From contig CM040103.1 of assembly GCA_022496805.1 (NCBI GenBank), positions 7,830,001 through 7,894,000 on the forward strand: a DNA stretch of 64,000 nucleotides. The letters run 5' to 3'. Shown here piece after piece: positions 23,544 to 35,316 of this stretch (within the stretch, counting starts at the first letter, position 1; every line of letters begins with the position of its first letter). The notes beneath the pieces are model-generated. The model made no database searches. It was not told the DNA's origin and saw nothing but the letters and a program-made list of their open reading frames with translations. Source of the stretch: Pohlia nutans (lineage: Eukaryota; Streptophyta; Bryopsida; Bryales; Mniaceae). Made by a program: the position numbers and the translations under genes.

Positions 23544-24090
23544 TTAACCCTTTAACGTCCCGATTCAACACTGTTTTCAAAGATTTGTTATAAAATGGTC
23601 GATGAAAAACGAAAATGGAGTTGATGTACAAAACAAAGTTGTAAATGTCAATGTGTAGATAACATCCGTACGGTTGGATTCATCATATTTATTATTAATA
23701 TTTTTAAAGTAATTTTGCAAGGTTTTCTCTTGAAATTCAATTAAAAATCCAAAATTAACACAAAAAAATTTAAAAATATTGTAATGAAATTAGAATGACA
23801 TGCACTACGAGATGGTATGGTTTCCATTATTTGATTTTACTTACTATGGAAAATCATATTTAAGGTCTTTCTTTTTGAACTAAGATTGAAATTTGACATT
23901 AATCACTTTTGTAAATATTCAAAAATTCACATTATCTTATTTGGAAGATCCATACCGTACAAATGGTATTCAACTAGCACAAGGATGAAAAAAATAAAAA
24001 TGGATGAAAAACATCTGGTACCTACAGAAATCGAGCTGCTGAAATTCATCCGGCGTCCAAAATCTGGACGCCAGCGCGCTAAAGGGTTAA
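23544..24090. mobile_element. TTAA-flanked (piggyBac-like) MITE, 547 bp
   Basis: The left end TTAACCCTTTAACGTCC and right end GGACGCCAGCGCGCTAAAGGGTTAA are imperfect inverted repeats closed by TTAA on both sides. The interior is unlike the 238-bp and 600-bp families. It ends about 390 bases upstream of the prefoldin gene. Confidence 0.8.
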
Positions 24091-24257
24091 ACTGTGGTCC
24101 CATTACAAAAGGGTATAGCTCCCATTGCTCTATTATGCTATGTTATTAAAAAAACATCTATACAATTGAATTTGAAATAAAACACCTAAATATTTTTCAA
24201 ACGAATTTGTGAGCGATAATAGGGACAGTTACCCTATTTTACGCCCAAAAGTTCGTC

Positions 24258-24389
24258 CGTCCAATAACTCGACGAAACTCAAGAACATGAACGTTCGTCC
24301 ATTTTGTCGTCCACTTCGTTCATTTTTCCCGTCCAATCACTCGACGAAGCTCAAGAACATGAACGTTCGTTCATTTTTATCGTCCACTT
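24258..24389 (+). promoter_or_regulatory. Duplicated 59-bp block in the prefoldin 3 promoter
   Basis: Two tandem units (24258-24316 and 24330-24389) share 'actcgacga', 'ctcaagaacatgaacgttcg' and 'cgtccactt'. The palindrome gaacgttc occurs in each. The second unit ends 94 bases before the start codon. A duplicated core-promoter or 5' leader element is inferred. Confidence 0.6.
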
Positions 24390-24482
24390 AGGGTTTACCG
24401 ATGCACAAGCCAAGACTCTTGAGGAAGACGAAGAAGCTCTTGAATCACGATTGCCGTGAGTTCCAAATTGTTGTTTGCAGCG

Positions 24483-25040
24483 ATGGCGTCGACATCAGAG
24501 AGGCGAGGCATTCCCGCAGCAGCCTTCGTAAAAGACGTGCAATCATTTCTAGTGCAATACGACGGGAACCCCGCCACCTGCTTGACCGCACTCCAAGAGA
24601 AGCTGCAGCAGTACAAGATGGCGGAGATGAAGCTGCTGGGGCAGAAGCGCGACCTCCTGGCCAAGATCCCCGACATGCGCAAGTGCCTGCAGATCGTGGA
24701 CCTGATGCTGGAGAAGAAGGAGAGCCTGAAGATGGACTTCGAAGTCGCCGAGGGCATTTACTCGCAGGCGGAGTTTCGCGACACGGACACCGTGTGCTTA
24801 TGGCTGGGCGCCAACGTCATGCTGGAGTACGGGTGCGAGGAGGCCAAGGACTTGCTTACGAAGAATCTGGACACCGCGAACAAGAGCTTGACGTCCATCG
24901 TTGAAGATCTGTATTTCCTCCGCGACCAGATGACCATCACCGAGGTCACCATTGCGCGTGTGTATAACTGGGACGTGCATCAGCGCCGCAAGCAACGGGC
25001 CGTTCTTCCCGAGCCTGCTGAGACCACGGCTGTCGCTTAG
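24483..25040 (+). CDS. PFD3: Prefoldin subunit 3 (VBP1-type alpha prefoldin)
   Basis: A single 185-residue frame with stop TAG. It begins [13 protein letters not shown], followed by a long coiled coil ([15 protein letters not shown]). Next come the central [23 protein letters not shown] beta region and the C-terminal helix with [24 protein letters not shown]. These are the hallmarks of eukaryotic prefoldin 3. The product is one of two alpha subunits of the cytosolic hexamer that hands unfolded actin and tubulin to the CCT chaperonin. Length is normal for the family. The gene lacks introns and is much more GC-rich than EXO1 or the flanks. Start chosen at the first ATG with context agcgATGG. 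Confidence 0.95.
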   Translation: MASTSERRGIPAAAFVKDVQSFLVQYDGNPATCLTALQEKLQQYKMAEMKLLGQKRDLLAKIPDMRKCLQIVDLMLEKKESLKMDFEVAEGIYSQAEFRDTDTVCLWLGANVMLEYGCEEAKDLLTKNLDTANKSLTSIVEDLYFLRDQMTITEVTIARVYNWDVHQRRKQRAVLPEPAETTAVA

Positions 25041-25202
25041 GGTTTGTCTCTTCTTGTATTTGTAATGAAACACAAAGTCGAAGGACATCGGGAGACGAAA
25101 TCTACACGGTGATTCTTCTGTTCCATATCACCGGTCTTTCCATTTTGTCTGTTTTAGATCACCCTCACCACACTCTTTATACGCAGAGCATAATTTCTAT
25201 TA

Positions 25203-25425
25203 CTCCCTCCGTCCCAAAGTTATTGTTTGCTTGGTATTTCTTTGAGCCAATTTCATCGATCATATTGTAAGAAAAAAGGTTCCAAATTATGTCACTAGAA
25301 TGATTGAAGAACATTGCATGTGTTCATTGCAACCTAAATAAAATTAGCCACGAGGAAGTATTTTTTTGACCTACTTAGAAAAGCACTTTCAAACATGACC
25401 TACAGTAACTTTGGGACGGAGGGAG
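25203..25425. mobile_element. Stowaway-type MITE downstream of PFD3
   Basis: Ends CTCCCTCCGTCCCAAAGTTA and TAACTTTGGGACGGAGGGAG, flanked by TA on both sides (25201-25202 and 25426-25427). Its middle ('catcgatcatattgtaag', 'gaagaacattgcatgtg') is the same as in the TTAA-flanked 238-bp family. Confidence 0.92.
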
Positions 25426-25504
25426 TATCAAAATGTTCAGGGTTTTGTTCAAGAAAATCAACGAGGATTTCAACGCATCATTTGGATGTCCTATATAGAA
25501 GTGT

Positions 25505-25633
25505 TTAACCCCTAAGCGTCCACTGTGTATTTTATGTAGTGTAGGAAAATTGGACCCCCTGTTTGTGTGAAAATGATGCAATGCTCAGTGATGCAGATGG
25601 CCATGTTGGGCGTTTTAGATGCTTAGGGGTTAA
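25505..25633. mobile_element. Short TTAA-flanked (piggyBac-like) MITE
   Basis: TTAACCCCTAAGCGTCC at the left and 'gatgcttaggggTTAA' at the right. Only 129 bp with flanks. It separates two related stretches (25434-25504 and 25655-25755, both containing 'aatgttcagg' and 'atttcaacgca/attccaacgca' plus 'gcatcatttggatgtc'-like sequence). Confidence 0.8.
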
Positions 25634-25868
25634 CGCTGAGCATATTTTCTATTATCAGAATGTTCAGGTTTTTAATGTTCATGTTGAAGAGGATTCCAAC
25701 GCACCAAAGGTTGCATCATTTGGGTGTCATATGCATGAGCGTTTAAAAGTTTTGCAAGATTTTGGAGTGTTGCAATTAGGTGTGTTGAGAGAAGCAGTCT
25801 TGAACATGGAGAAATATGGAGAAATGAAAATCCCTTGTGAGGAGTGTCAAGTGGAAGTACCGTCATTG

Positions 25869-26226
25869 GAGTTATCCTAAAAGTCAAGTGGTGTTTGAGT
25901 AAGATATCATGTGTTTTGATTTAATGTACTCTTATTTGTTCATTCTAAATAGTTATGAAGTTTGAAAGAGTTTGGTGGTCTCTCACTATTAGGTGTGTAA
26001 GAGCTTGGTGGTTTTCAAACTCATGGTAAACTAGTTTAGTTGTCTTTTTTGACGGCTAAACTAGTTGTGCATGAGTTTGAAGACCACCAAGCTCTTACAC
26101 ACCTGATAATGAGAGGCCACTAAGCTCTTCTACATCTTTGAACTATTTAGAGTGAACAAATAAGAGTATATGAAAGAAAAACACATGGTATCTTGTTCAA
26201 ACACAACTTCTCTTTTAGGATAACTC
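25869..26226. mobile_element. Long foldback MITE (GAGTTATCC ends), complete copy
   Basis: Same structure as 17521-17867 and highly similar along both arms. Loop 'agttgtcttttttgacggct'. Both copies are preceded by 'cattg'. Confidence 0.9.
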
Positions 26227-26229
26227 TAT

Positions 26230-27185
26230 TGTGTCATATATATAACAAAATGAGAACATGCCAATGTTTCTCTTCAAGTCCACTTTGGTTTTTGTATACC
26301 TTAGTTTGTTTGCAATGTCGTTCTTAAGGAACTCTTTTGGTCAAGACACCGTTTGTGAACTTTTTGTTGAGATTCAGGAAGCTGTAGATTGTTTGAGTGT
26401 GGATTTTGTCTTGTTTGATTCATAGTGATGGCAATTGAGAGTAGATCTAAATCTTGTGGTTAGCCGTCAACTGTAGATAGTGCTTTTAAAATCTTGCCAA
26501 GTTTTGCATTTTCAGTTAATCAATTATTGATTCCACTTGAAAGAATTACTGATGCATTTGACATGTTTTGCTTCATGCAGGTTGCTTCATGCTTCTCACT
26601 GGTGAAGCCCTCTTGGGTTCAACAAACATGGAGAACATGTCTGACTGGAATCAACCCTAGTCCATATGTTTTTTTTACAGTTTTGAGAAGTCCATATGGA
26701 GTTTTTTATTCGTCCAAAAAATTAGTTTATATTAGCATTCAATGTAGTGTTCTTCACTTAGTCTAGTGATATAGAAATTGTCCTCGTTTAGATCATACTT
26801 TCCACGATTTGATCAGTTGGAACGGTTATTTTGAAACAATTAGTCCTTGGTCCTTAGGGTTAGGTTTGACACAAACACCTTTCAACAGGTCATTTACTTT
26901 TATGGCTGTGTTTATGCAGTAGTTTTTACCTTAGATTTACTTTTATGGCTGTGTTTATAGTCATGCAACTCCTTGAAAACGATTCATTTTCGTAGTCTCT
27001 CCTCTGGTGGGGCACAATAATTTTCTGATGTGTTATCTATGATTGGAATTCTAAATGTCAAAAAATATTTGCTATCCTTTCCATTGTCAACAAAATTCAA
27101 TAAAAATCAAGGGTACCAGTACATTCCCACTTGGCCTTAGCTAAATGTAGATTTAACCCCTAAACATCTTCACCTTCCATTGATT
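26230..27185. other. Intergenic with TTAA-family relic
   Basis: No gene. A degraded TTAA-type MITE in reverse orientation occupies about 26715-26862 ('tagtccttggtccttagggtta'). A duplicated 'acttttatggctgtgttta' occurs at about 26897 and 26939. Confidence 0.5.
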
Positions 27186-27293
27186 TGGTAGTTTTGCAAA
27201 GATGCATTATAATATACAACTAAGAGATTTTTGGAACTTGATGTATATATAAATGTTGTACATTATGAATTTTAGATTCTACCCATACAGTTA

Positions 27294-27789
27294 GAGCATC
27301 TCCACCCTGCCACAGAAGAATTGGCTCGCCATCCAATGCTTGAAGGGCTCCAATCTCGATTCTATTTGTTGTTGCGGTCCCGTTCCCCACCCACGCCGGA
27401 TTCACGAAGGCACACGAAACAAACGGTTGAGTTAAAAAAAGAATGAGGACCCACTATTTCAATGATTCCATGAGTGACGGGGCGGGCAGCTTTATCCGAG
27501 CTTGACTGCGAAGGGTGCGGAGGGTGAGTTCATTGGTGACTGCAGCTCCACAATCCGCGGAATTACAAATGTCAGAGAATCTCAGGTGGATGGGCCGGGG
27601 AAACAAGATCCCAGAATGCGGGCGCACCAAGTTGCTCTTTCTACCTGCGAGGATAGTGAGTGTAGAGAAAATTTTGAAGAGCCCGCTCCTTGGAGGCCGG
27701 ATCTAGGGAGAAGGGTGGGACATGTTTTTTAGCAAGGCCGCGTTAAAGGGCTTGCTGCGTCCCTTTAACGCGGCAGGGTGGAGATGCTC
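27294..27789. mobile_element. Tourist/PIF-Harbinger-like MITE, TTA target duplication
   Basis: Terminal inverted repeat GAGCATCTCCACCCTGCC / GGCAGGGTGGAGATGCTC, flanked by TTA at 27291-27293 and 27790-27792. The paralogous repeat at about 22097 shows the empty site with one TTA. The 496-bp interior is GC-richer than the flanks and has no transposase. Confidence 0.92.
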
Positions 27790-28217
27790 TTAGATCTATG
27801 ATTGTTATCACCAATATTTTGTATAAAATTTGAAACTCAAAATTCTAAATTCTTTTGTAATATGATTATAAATAAAATATTGACAATCTAAGAATGAAAT
27901 TTGTTGTGATGGGTTGAGTATGTAATACTTTGAGTGTAGTGATTTTTGGAGATTTTTTTTTGTTGCTTGATTTTATGAGTTGACTTTTTCAAGAGCACTT
28001 TTACACTAAAATCCTCAAAAATATAGGTGGAACAATGTGACATAAAATGAGGTAATTTTCACAAGTTATCCCTTTTCTAATCAGATCACACATCATGAAG
28101 CTAACTTCCCATTGAAAAAATTAGTAAAAAATCCACATTGCAAAGAATATGATCGATGAAAAAACGGAGTTCAAATTTGTTCATCGTCCAAATTCTCGAT
28201 GGTTGGATGTTTGGAGG

Positions 28218-28320
28218 TTAACCCTAAAGGACAAAGGATTCATGGTATAAAAATGGCAAATCCAATTGATCATACTGTGAACCAAATTTCATCATTCAAT
28301 GTATATCAATGCAAAAAAAT
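28218..28320. mobile_element. TTAA-type MITE, left-end relic
   Basis: TTAACCCTAAAGGACAAAGGATTCATGG followed by the family interior 'aattgatcatactgtga'. The remainder is lost into AT-rich sequence that includes a short (AAT)n/(ATT)n palindrome at 28397-28430. Confidence 0.65.
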
Positions 28321-28902
28321 ATTTTTAAAAATAAAACATAAATTAAATAAAAACAAGTCTACACAGGATCTATTCAAAAAGGCTAAGGGAAATAATAATA
28401 ATAATAATATTTTTATTATTATTATTAATCAAATTAAAAAAACATGGTCATCAATTTAAAAAATTCAAAGAACCACCATCTTAAAAGTATCTCATTTCAA
28501 ATCCATTTCAATAAACTCAGCCCAAAAATGTTAATTTGTTTGTAATCAAATTTAACAGGAATTTTCAATCTTGATTTTCAAATTCTATGATAAAATATCA
28601 ACGATAGCATTGGTGAATTGAATCCTATAGATGGAATCTAAAATTCAAAATCTAATTTTTAAATTTTTTTGTATATTAATTGTAAAATATTCGTACTAAA
28701 TGATGTTTTTTTTCAAATTGTCAATTCTAGGGACACCCTACTACATTTAGGGATTTAGAGATAATAATTCCGTATGTGATTCCTATCATCTTTTGTGTCA
28801 AATATGGTGCATTACTTTAGAAGCGATCTGATGGAAGTGAACTCTTTTTTTCTTTTTCTTTTTGAAACAGGAGGATGAAATCCCATTGAATTAATGAAGG
28901 TC

Positions 28903-29044
28903 GTAAGGTAGAAGCACCTAATTGTGACACTTCATCTTGAAATCAGTGATCTATGACTCATGTGGAAAAGTGTTCTGAAATGAAGACCATTCCTAAAATC
29001 TGTCATAATTAGATTTGTGTCACAATCAGGTGCTTCTACCTTAC
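28903..29044. mobile_element. 142-bp MITE with gtaaggtagaagcacct ends
   Basis: Inverted ends 'gtaaggtagaagcacctaat' and 'tcaggtgcttctaccttac' extend to 27 bases with one mismatch. Non-coding. No target duplication identified. Confidence 0.75.
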
Positions 29045-31712
29045 ACATGAAAATGAGAGGAGACAAGCCTCCTTGCAAAGAAATTTAAATTTTCAAACAA
29101 CTAACTTAAAACTATAGTTAGACGACATGAGGCCTAGTAGAACAAGTGGAGCCTCAGTGAGCTTCTCAAAGCAGTAGTAGAAATGTGATCTTTATGTGAA
29201 AAAATAGAAGTGATGTTTGAAGTGATTGTTCAAAATAGAAAGGTGATTGGACTTTAAAAAAATCTCATTAGGGTGCTGCAAGAAATTCCCAAAGTGTCAC
29301 AAAGGTCTCTCCATAAGTTACTAGACAAAAGGCTAGTCCATAATGATCATTATCTTTGTTCATAACTACTACAAGTTTTATATTAAATAGCCATGTGTTC
29401 AATCCAAAATGGTCATATGATTTGAATATTTATTTACATTGTCTAGATAAAATTGGATTGATTAGACAAAATTAGTTTGTCCTCCTAAATTGCAATTTTT
29501 CATCATCCATAATGACGACTTTGACACTCCATTCACATATTCTGTTTTGAAATTAGCAATGAAAAAAATAAGTCGATGATTTCTTTTTGGTCAAATACGT
29601 GATTGATGAAAAAACATATCCCATAACCTTTCATTCATATTTTCATGATACCCACCTTCCTATTTGGGCACGTAACTCATTTGTATAAGAGATTCCAAAA
29701 ATATAGTTAATAATTAGTAACCAAGTTAGAAACTTGCTTTAAATGCATAATAAAGTCTTTGCATATACTTTTTGAATGTCCTTTTCTAGGACATCGTAAG
29801 AAAAAATAAAGTAAAAGATCTAATTGTTTTTATGTATTACATATTAAGCCATTACTTTAATCCCTCAATAAAAGACTAATTTTGGGATCCAAAAGGTTGA
29901 AAATTTGCAAGGCATATTTTGGAGGCAAGAAAGAAATTTTGATGAATCCATCATCATATACAAATTTTGAACATATGGAATATTCCATAATATATATATT
30001 TATTATTATTATTATTATTTTTCCAGTTAAGTAAAATTGGTATTAGTAGAAAGGAAAAGCTAACTTTCCAATAGTTCTAATATAGAAATTGAAACAGGTT
30101 AATATTAATCATTAAAAAAAAAATTGTACATTTTAATAATGTCATTTGCCTTTTATGAATTTTATTTTAAAAAAAAGATGTTTTGATTGGAATGCCTGCA
30201 AAAATAAATCCTTATAACTTTCACATCATCATGAAAATGAAATGAATAAAAGCTTTCTATACAAGTACATTCAAAATTATTTTATATTTTTTTTTGGGTA
30301 GTTAACGTGTATGAGTTCTAAACTTGGCACGTGGAAAGTGTCCAATCAATTGTATACACAATAGCAAATATACTTTGCACTTTTAGAATGCAATATCAAA
30401 GAATGTGACAATAACAAATTTAGAGTGCATACTTTTACTCTACAAAAAGAATTTTAAGAAAACAACTTGCGAGTTAGTTCAAATTTTTGTATTGATAGCC
30501 TAAAATGTTTCAAAGAGCATAAATTATTTTGTCAAGCCCTAATGGAAAAAACTCATATCCCAACAATGTTCATAAACATTGTAATTTGAAATATAAATTA
30601 AAAAATCCATAACAAAGGCTAAATTGAATAATTTTTGAAAAATAATGCATAAATTTACTGGCTATCTCCAGCTCCTATTGAATATTTGTTTATTTTGTCA
30701 AAATGATACAAATGGTATCTAAAATATTATGCACAATCTCTAAGATTCTCTTGTTCACCACAAAAATAATACTTTTTAAAAACATAATTTCCTAAAACAT
30801 TTGGGCTTTTATAAGTTTTTTTTCAACTTTAACAAATAGGTCTGAATTGAATACATACGTACGTACATAATGATTATAAAAATTATTAATATCTAACTTC
30901 TTTGTTTGTAAATAAATACAAATGCATTTAAATTTTTCGATTGTTTAGATAGTATCTTTTTACCATTTTGTATTTTGTGGTAAACTTAAAAAGTTAAGTT
31001 GTCAAAACCACAATTTAGAGCATATTAGTTGCTTTCATTGATTATTTTTTCTTGGTTCTCCAATCTCCATTTTGCATCTTTAATTATTTCATCCTTTATT
31101 TTCAACCATTGATTTTTCATCCTATATTCTCAACCATTGATTTTTCAATCTTAAATTCCAAGCATTGGCTTTTCATTCTTCACTCTCAACGACTAACTTT
31201 TCATTCATAATTTTTTAACAATGATTAGTTTGATCCAAATTCTTCTACTATTGAATACGTGACATGAATCCTCAATCATTGGATCTTCTTAGTGCTCAAC
31301 CATTTATTTTTCGACTTTAAATTTCCACCATTGATCTTAAAAATTAATCTCTTTGGGAGGCCCATGGTATAAATAGAACCTCTTCTTTTGCTTTTAATCA
31401 CACTTTTGTATGCTTTCATTCCTCTCTTCTTTTACATAATCTCTCCACTTTCTTTGTTTTCTCATATTTTTGTGCAATCTTATACGGTGCAATTTTTTTT
31501 CTCCCTCCCCTCTGTATGTTCTCCTTCTTAATCACTCATTTTGCATTGTTTCGCTGTCATCTTGACCATCTTCGAGTCTTTTATATTTTAATCTTCTTTT
31601 TCTTCATTGAGCCCGAAATGGCACGTTAAATCAACAACTTGTTCATGAAACAATATAATTATTGTGGCTTTGAATCCACACTCTATATTTAAGCCAAAGT
31701 ATTTTGACAATA
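29045..31712. other. AT-rich stretch, no gene recognised
   Basis: No frame of meaningful length. There are short ATT runs at about 30000. The pyrimidine-rich stretch 31040-31220 has a loosely repeated 'accattgatttttcat' unit of about 30 bases, in three to four degenerate copies. Confidence 0.5.
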
Positions 31713-32462
31713 GGGTCCGGGTCTGATCAGGGTACCCCTTCCCGGACTGTTCGGACTTTAGAAGAATGTCCTTTTGGTAATGAAAAAATTATTGGAAAAT
31801 TACAAAAATTACATGGTATTATAGATGGCATGTTGGTACACAATAATCATGTGCTATGTAGGTTAAATTCAAAAATTGATTTTTTTTCCTAATTTATCAT
31901 ATCTAGCACCTGCTCACATTATAGTAGCGAAAGGACTATGTATTTAAGGTTTTTTACTAAAACAAATAATCATGCACTTTATTAAGTTTATACTTAAGCA
32001 TATCATATAGTTTTAAGACAAAGATATTATGAAATCATAGTCTTTTTAGATTGTGTAAAAATATTTGATTTTGGAAAGTTCTCATAAATAAGGAAATATA
32101 GTAAAATATCAAATTAAGAGTTAAAATTAAACATAGATATGACTCAAACGTTGTTTTAGCTAAATTTCTTGTTTATGAACTACTTCACTATAAATTGATA
32201 TTCCGGATTGTTCCTTTTGTCTCAAATTTGGAATTAAGACAGTTCTGGATTTGAGACAAAAGGAACAATCCGGAATGTATAAATTGTTCAATTTTTCTTG
32301 CTCAATACTATTTTGGATGGAGTATTACAACTTTCTCATGAATCTATCATTAAATTCATGTGAATTGAAAATGTGTAATTTCTAGCACACATTAAGTGAA
32401 TTATAAAGTGACAGTGTTTTAGTGAGACAGTCCTTTTTGGAACCCATATCAGACCCGGACCC
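31713..32462. mobile_element. 750-bp MITE with GGGTCCGGGTCTGAT ends and 4-bp duplication
   Basis: Left GGGTCCGGGTCTGATCAGGG and right 'ccatatcagacccggaccc' are inverted repeats. The flank AATA is repeated at 31709-31712 and 32463-32466. The interior is AT-rich, non-coding, and contains the long hairpin at 32200-32276. Superfamily not assigned. Confidence 0.75.
32200..32276. repeat. Perfect 28-bp-arm hairpin
   Basis: 32200-32227 and 32249-32276 are exact reverse complements (attccggattgttcctttt.. arm) with a 21-base loop. It lies inside the 31713-32462 element. A nested foldback element or structured small-RNA source is possible. Confidence 0.9.
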
Positions 32463-32682
32463 AATAAGAAGTGCGATGAACCACACTACCAAATGCCTCA
32501 ATTGCTCCAAGTTGTATATCCATGGGCTTTCATGAGACATCCCGAGCTCAAGCCCGAGGCAAAATGTACATGACGAAGAGAAACCAAGACCTAGAAGAAT
32601 TGCAAAGTCTATACCGACAACGCCCTCACTATGAAGTGGCCAACAATGCGGTCTTTAAGTATTTCAATAATTGCTCATTATC

Positions 32683-32824
32683 CCTTTATTATAGTGTCCA
32701 TCTTCGAAAGGGGAGAGTAGTATTGTTCCAATGTCCCTTTGTCCGGTAGGCAGCGGGTCATTGACATTACGAACGGACACTTTATTCACGCCGGCCTTGC
32801 AATAGGGCCGGTGTTTCTATCTAT
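32683..32824 (+). mobile_element. 5'-truncated LINE 3' tail with 9-bp target duplication
   Basis: Flanked by CTCATTATC at 32674-32682 and 32825-32833. The body matches the last 140 bases of the LINE at 47660-60138 ('tatagtgtccatcttcgaaa', 'cggacactttattcacgcc'). It retains more 5' sequence than the copies at 3605 and 12119. It interrupts a short non-repetitive frame (about 32520-33030) that I do not recognise. Confidence 0.9.
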
Positions 32825-32833
32825 CTCATTATC

Positions 32834-35316
32834 GCAACTCCGTTTTAAATGCTTAAGGCGCAAACTTCAATTTGAAGTGCATTTGAAGACCAAAAGCAAT
32901 GAAAAGTACCTCCTTCGCACGATAACTAAACAAAGAAGAAAAACAAAACACCATGTCAATATCACAAATACTTGTAAAAATGAAAGTAACCGTGAATTTG
33001 GATTGAATCTAGAGCAACAAATCATTGATTAAAAAAAACTCAAAAGCAATGAATCCTCCACGATTTACACTTCATCGTCGGCTCCTACTCTTACACGTAA
33101 CGATTACATGATCAATGGAAATGAAGATGATTTACGTAGTATAATAAACTTATAAGTTGAAGCTTCAAGTTTATGTGACGAAGCTGACGTTGTCGCAATG
33201 CAAATGCATACATAATATAAAAACTTATAGTATTATTATTTCAATGAATTTTGAGATCCATCTAAATTCCAAATTTGTGCCTCATTTGGGAGATTGTAGA
33301 AACATTGGCAAGCAATAGAAGTTATCAAAATGAGCAGGAGTTGAGGTTGGACAGTTGAAGTCATTTTCTGAAAAGTGTTGTTGTGCTACAGTGCCGCAAT
33401 AATGTTGGCCAACAAAGCTGTTTTTTTTTTTTTTTTAAAACCAAAAAAATAAAAATAAAAATAATTCTCCTTAAAAAATTTAGATGCCTTTCGGGTTGCC
33501 CCGCCCAGACCCTCTTGGCGTTTAAGGGTTAAAGAAAAAATCAATAAGGAAGATTTAGAAACGATTGTGATGAGAATCACAGTCTCTTCATGGCTTTGAT
33601 TATCTTGTTTGTTGACTATTAAATCCAATTTCCTAGATTTATCTTCTTAGTATAAATTTAGATGTTTTATTTGAACTTTAATAGTTGTTGAATAGAAAGA
33701 CAAAGGTTGATTTATCCTTCTATTTGTTCTTTGAGGTTTTATCATTAAAATAATTGAGTCATGGGGGTGTTTGAGTCACTCATTAATTTTCTCCCAAACC
33801 CCATTCTCTCTTCTCTCCATTCTCTTAGTTTTAAGTTATTGCCGTGTGTTTGAGGACGAACAACTTTTTGTGTGTATTTTTTATTTTGATAAAATATTAA
33901 GAACATGTTCCTTTTTCTCTTGTGATTCCAATGGTGTAAAGCACTCTTTATTTGAAGAATGATTTACTGCCGTAGAATTTCATGAGCTCAATTTTGAACG
34001 CGTGTGGAAATCTGCACAATGGTTAGTTTCTTATGAAATTTTGTGGATGTTTGTATCATATCTGTAGCTTTTTAAAACCTTATAGAACTCTTATTTTGGA
34101 GTTTGAACGTAGAAGTTATAAAGATGGAAGTGTAAGGGTATAGAACTATTGCTTAAATTAGAACCTTCATTTTTGAGAAGCTGTAAAAATTGGACAAAGT
34201 GAAAGCTTATGCTAAGAATTTTAGAAGGCATAGATATTTAAGTCGGTTTTTCAGAAAGTTATAGCACAAAGTATTTGAAGCGTTTACGAACATGATACGT
34301 TCATTGAAGTGTAGAGGAGTAGAATTGCCGTTGAATTTTGAGGTCTCAACTTCAGCAAGTCATATTTATTCATTGGTAAATTTTTTTCTTTGAAAATTGT
34401 TCAATTTGTTTAGTTTTATGTTGAATTTCTAAAAAGCTATAGCACACTTTATTTGAAGTAGTTATACACCTGCGGCGCTCATTTGAGTATTGACGGTGTT
34501 TTCAAGATTTCAAGTTTTTATACGGCTTGCTTTTTTTTTGTAATGTAAAACATAAATTAGGTATTTTCATAGCATAAATAACCTTTTAGACTATATTATT
34601 CTCATATGCCTTGAGCTTATTCTAGTAGTAGCTATGAAACCCGCGTTTTTCAAAAGCAAATCCCTCCTTATTCAATAACGTATATCTTGGCAAAGGCACG
34701 AGTAGCATAGAAGAGCATCAATCTCATAGTAATTAGAGTATTAAAAGCAAATCTTGTTTAGGGTTCCCTGTTGTTGTTGAGCCATGCAAAGTGATGCCGA
34801 TGCTTGATCATAAAGAATATTTGAAGTCAAGTATTGGCAATAGTTTGTTCCTCAAAAAGATAAAGTCCGGTTTTGTAAACCTTGATGAAGCGGTCCAAGA
34901 CTTCAACATCTCTAATTTTGATAAAATCCTTCAAAACTGTAACGCAAAGCATTGGGATGAAGAGAACATTTTCAAATTTGTTTGAAGGCAAGATGATATG
35001 AACTTCAACTAATGAATTATAAATTTGGAATGTGAAATAGACTCTCAAACACATATAAACATCATCAATTGATTGTACATAAATTGCAATAAATAACATA
35101 TATGTTTATATAGAATAAAACTAAAAGTATTTGGCTTTTAACTACAAATTCATATGAATTCATTTGAATTGAGTATTGTGAGTAAGAGATCCTTCTCTTA
35201 TGTCACATACAAATTATTAATGAGACAACTGGTTAATAACCTGATTTTTTTAAGATTTTGTGTAAGTTTTACCAAAAATTAAAATAATTATTTATCATAA
35301 ATTTTTAGTATACCTT
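32834..35316. other. AT-rich intergenic, no gene recognised
   Basis: Holds a solitary right end of a TTAA-type element ('cttggcgtttaagggTTAA', to 33532), poly(T) at about 33420, and short frames without motifs. Confidence 0.45.
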
